A DNA stretch of 31,936 bases from a virus, in IMG/VR virus record IMGVR_UViG_3300010430_000322, positions 1 through 31,936 of that record. The stretch is one strand, 5' to 3'. Below the pieces are notes generated by a model that saw only the letters and a list, made by a program, of their open reading frames with translations, was not told the DNA's origin and did not search any database. Both the position numbers and the translations under genes were made by a program. Positions 31,513 to 31,936 of the stretch are shown piece by piece (positions within the stretch are counted from its first letter, which is position 1; every line of letters begins with the position of its first letter).

Positions 31513-31540
31513 TTTATAGTTGACCGATTAAACCGATTAA
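31513..31540 (-). promoter_or_regulatory. Possible promoter of the structured RNA, with tandem 9-bp repeats
   Basis: On the minus strand TTAATC (31535-31540) and TATAAA (31513-31518) are separated by 16 bases, placing a start near 31506, about 12 bases before the closing stem. The -35 match is poor. Two perfect tandem copies of ACCGATTAA (31523-31540, plus strand) overlap it and could bind a regulator. Confidence 0.35.
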
Positions 31541-31561
31541 GGCAATAGACTATACTTGGCA

Positions 31562-31570
31562 TGATATAAT
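31562..31570 (+). promoter_or_regulatory. Possible extended -10 promoter facing right
   Basis: TGATATAAT is an exact extended -10 (TGn plus TATAAT) on the plus strand, without a good -35 (nothing near TTGACA at 16-18 bases). It would start transcription near 31577 heading for the right edge, in the direction of the late genes. Confidence 0.4.
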
Positions 31571-31755
31571 ACTAAGGGTATTACTTATGAGTATACCCTG
31601 GTAGTACACTAGAGTATTACTACCAGGATACAGTTAGTACATACTACCAGTGTAACAGTTAGGGTATTCAATATGTATTTAAGATAGGGTATAGTCTACC
31701 AGGTTATTCTTACCTAAGGTATATACCCAGGGTATTACTCTAGGGTAGTATGATA
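31571..31755. repeat. AT-rich repeat region: AGGGTAT and CTACCAG motifs (control region or origin)
   Basis: No gene. AGGGTAT occurs at 31575, 31593 (reversed), 31661, 31686 and 31729. CTACCAG occurs at about 31620, 31645 and 31695, with an inverted copy at 31597; the first pair forms a 10-bp inverted repeat (31597-31606 with 31618-31627). Repeats in AT-rich DNA between divergent blocks fit a promoter cluster, a replication origin with iterons, or both. Confidence 0.5.
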
Positions 31756-31774
31756 AATGTTTCTGAGATACATT
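31756..31774. promoter_or_regulatory. 19-bp near-palindromic repeat, copy 19
   Basis: AATGTTTCTGAGATACATT, at the right edge of the AT-rich control region; the only copy well away from any gene. Confidence 0.85.
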
Positions 31775-31936
31775 CAAAGGATGTGCGTAGGGGTAGCACC
31801 CCCGTGAGTACCATGTGATGAACAAAAAGATACCAATAGGTACCATCCAGCAATACATAGGGGTGGGGGGTGTTTTCCGTGGGGTATGCAACCCTGGAGA
31901 CAAGACGAGACCCCCCGTACACCCCCTCCCTTACCC
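31775..31936. other. G/C-tract region at the right edge, no gene
   Basis: A small hairpin (GGGGT-AGC-ACCCC, 31790-31802) is followed by unstructured sequence, then runs of G on this strand (31861-31884) and runs of C (31911-31930). GGGGGGT (31865-31871) can pair with ACCCCCC (31910-31916), or GGGGGTGT (31866-31873) with ACACCCCC (31919-31926). It may belong to a leader of rightward transcripts or to a terminus; neither is shown. Short frames here look like chance. Confidence 0.4.

Noticed and set aside
8367-31774. The 19-bp repeats as a CRISPR array or insertion-sequence ends
   Set aside because: The spacing is irregular (tens of bases to several kb), there are no uniform spacers, no cas or transposase genes, and copies lie inside genes and at gene junctions; this fits operator or boundary sites.
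31679-31922. Two short minus-strand frames near the right edge
   Set aside because: They overlap each other and the AT-rich repeat region, have no ribosome binding site, and their composition (Pro/Tyr/His-rich from G/C tracts) is not gene-like.

Overview
This window is most of the genome of a lytic-type, T7-like (podovirus-style) tailed phage. The replication core is that of the T7 group: a family A DNA polymerase with 3'-5' exonuclease, a fused primase-helicase, a T7 endonuclease I-type resolvase, a 5'-3' exonuclease and an ssDNA-binding protein with an acidic tail ending in Phe. It also carries an ATP-dependent DNA ligase, a dUTPase and a single-chain adenosylcobalamin-dependent (class II) ribonucleotide reductase. 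No T7-type RNA polymerase is visible; a protein resembling sigma-70 region 2 lies in the replication block. The B12-dependent reductase, two convergent gene blocks and missing RNA polymerase recall the marine cobavirus/Zobellviridae group, but that placement is inference from gene content. Almost every start has a strong AGGAGG-type ribosome binding site, which points to a bacterial host with ordinary initiation; I cannot name the host.

Layout. Positions 1-8365 (+ strand) are the end of the late block: a giant internal-virion/ejection-type protein with a HExxH motif and a C-terminal transglycosylase-like domain (its 5' end is outside the window), then a DUF1353 protein, a probable virion protein, a small protein and a coiled-coil/membrane holin candidate. 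The two blocks converge at about 8.37-8.45 kb on a hairpin with a U-run that terminates leftward transcription. Positions 30840 down to 8453 (- strand) form one nearly gap-free leftward unit. In transcription order it has a run of small early genes (30.8-24.3 kb, interrupted by the ligase), a few secreted or small proteins, the replication genes (22.4-15.3 kb), nucleotide metabolism (dUTPase, ribonucleotide reductase), and finally a lipoprotein and a tiny membrane protein. Five small genes of 24-59 codons were found by hand in the gaps.

Positions 30.9-31.9 kb have no credible gene. This region contains a candidate large structured RNA of about 580 nt, closed by a 16-bp long-range stem with further nested helices, and then an AT-rich control region with repeated AGGGTAT and CTACCAG motifs. 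It is probably the control region between the leftward early block and a rightward late block that would start beyond the right edge and, on a circular map, re-enter at position 1.

The most striking regulatory feature is a 19-bp near-palindrome, consensus AATGTWTCTSAGAWACATT, found 19 times from the terminator to the control region and only on the leftward unit or its borders. Most copies sit between the stop codon of one gene and the ribosome binding site of the next, often supplying the stop codon. Others lie inside genes and force a recurring peptide (NVSEKHS-like) into unrelated proteins. The arrangement resembles the stoperators of mycobacteriophage L5, but the sequence is not one I recognise. 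A dispersed operator set, a sigma-like factor and a large structured leader RNA together suggest an uncharacterised control system for the leftward genes.
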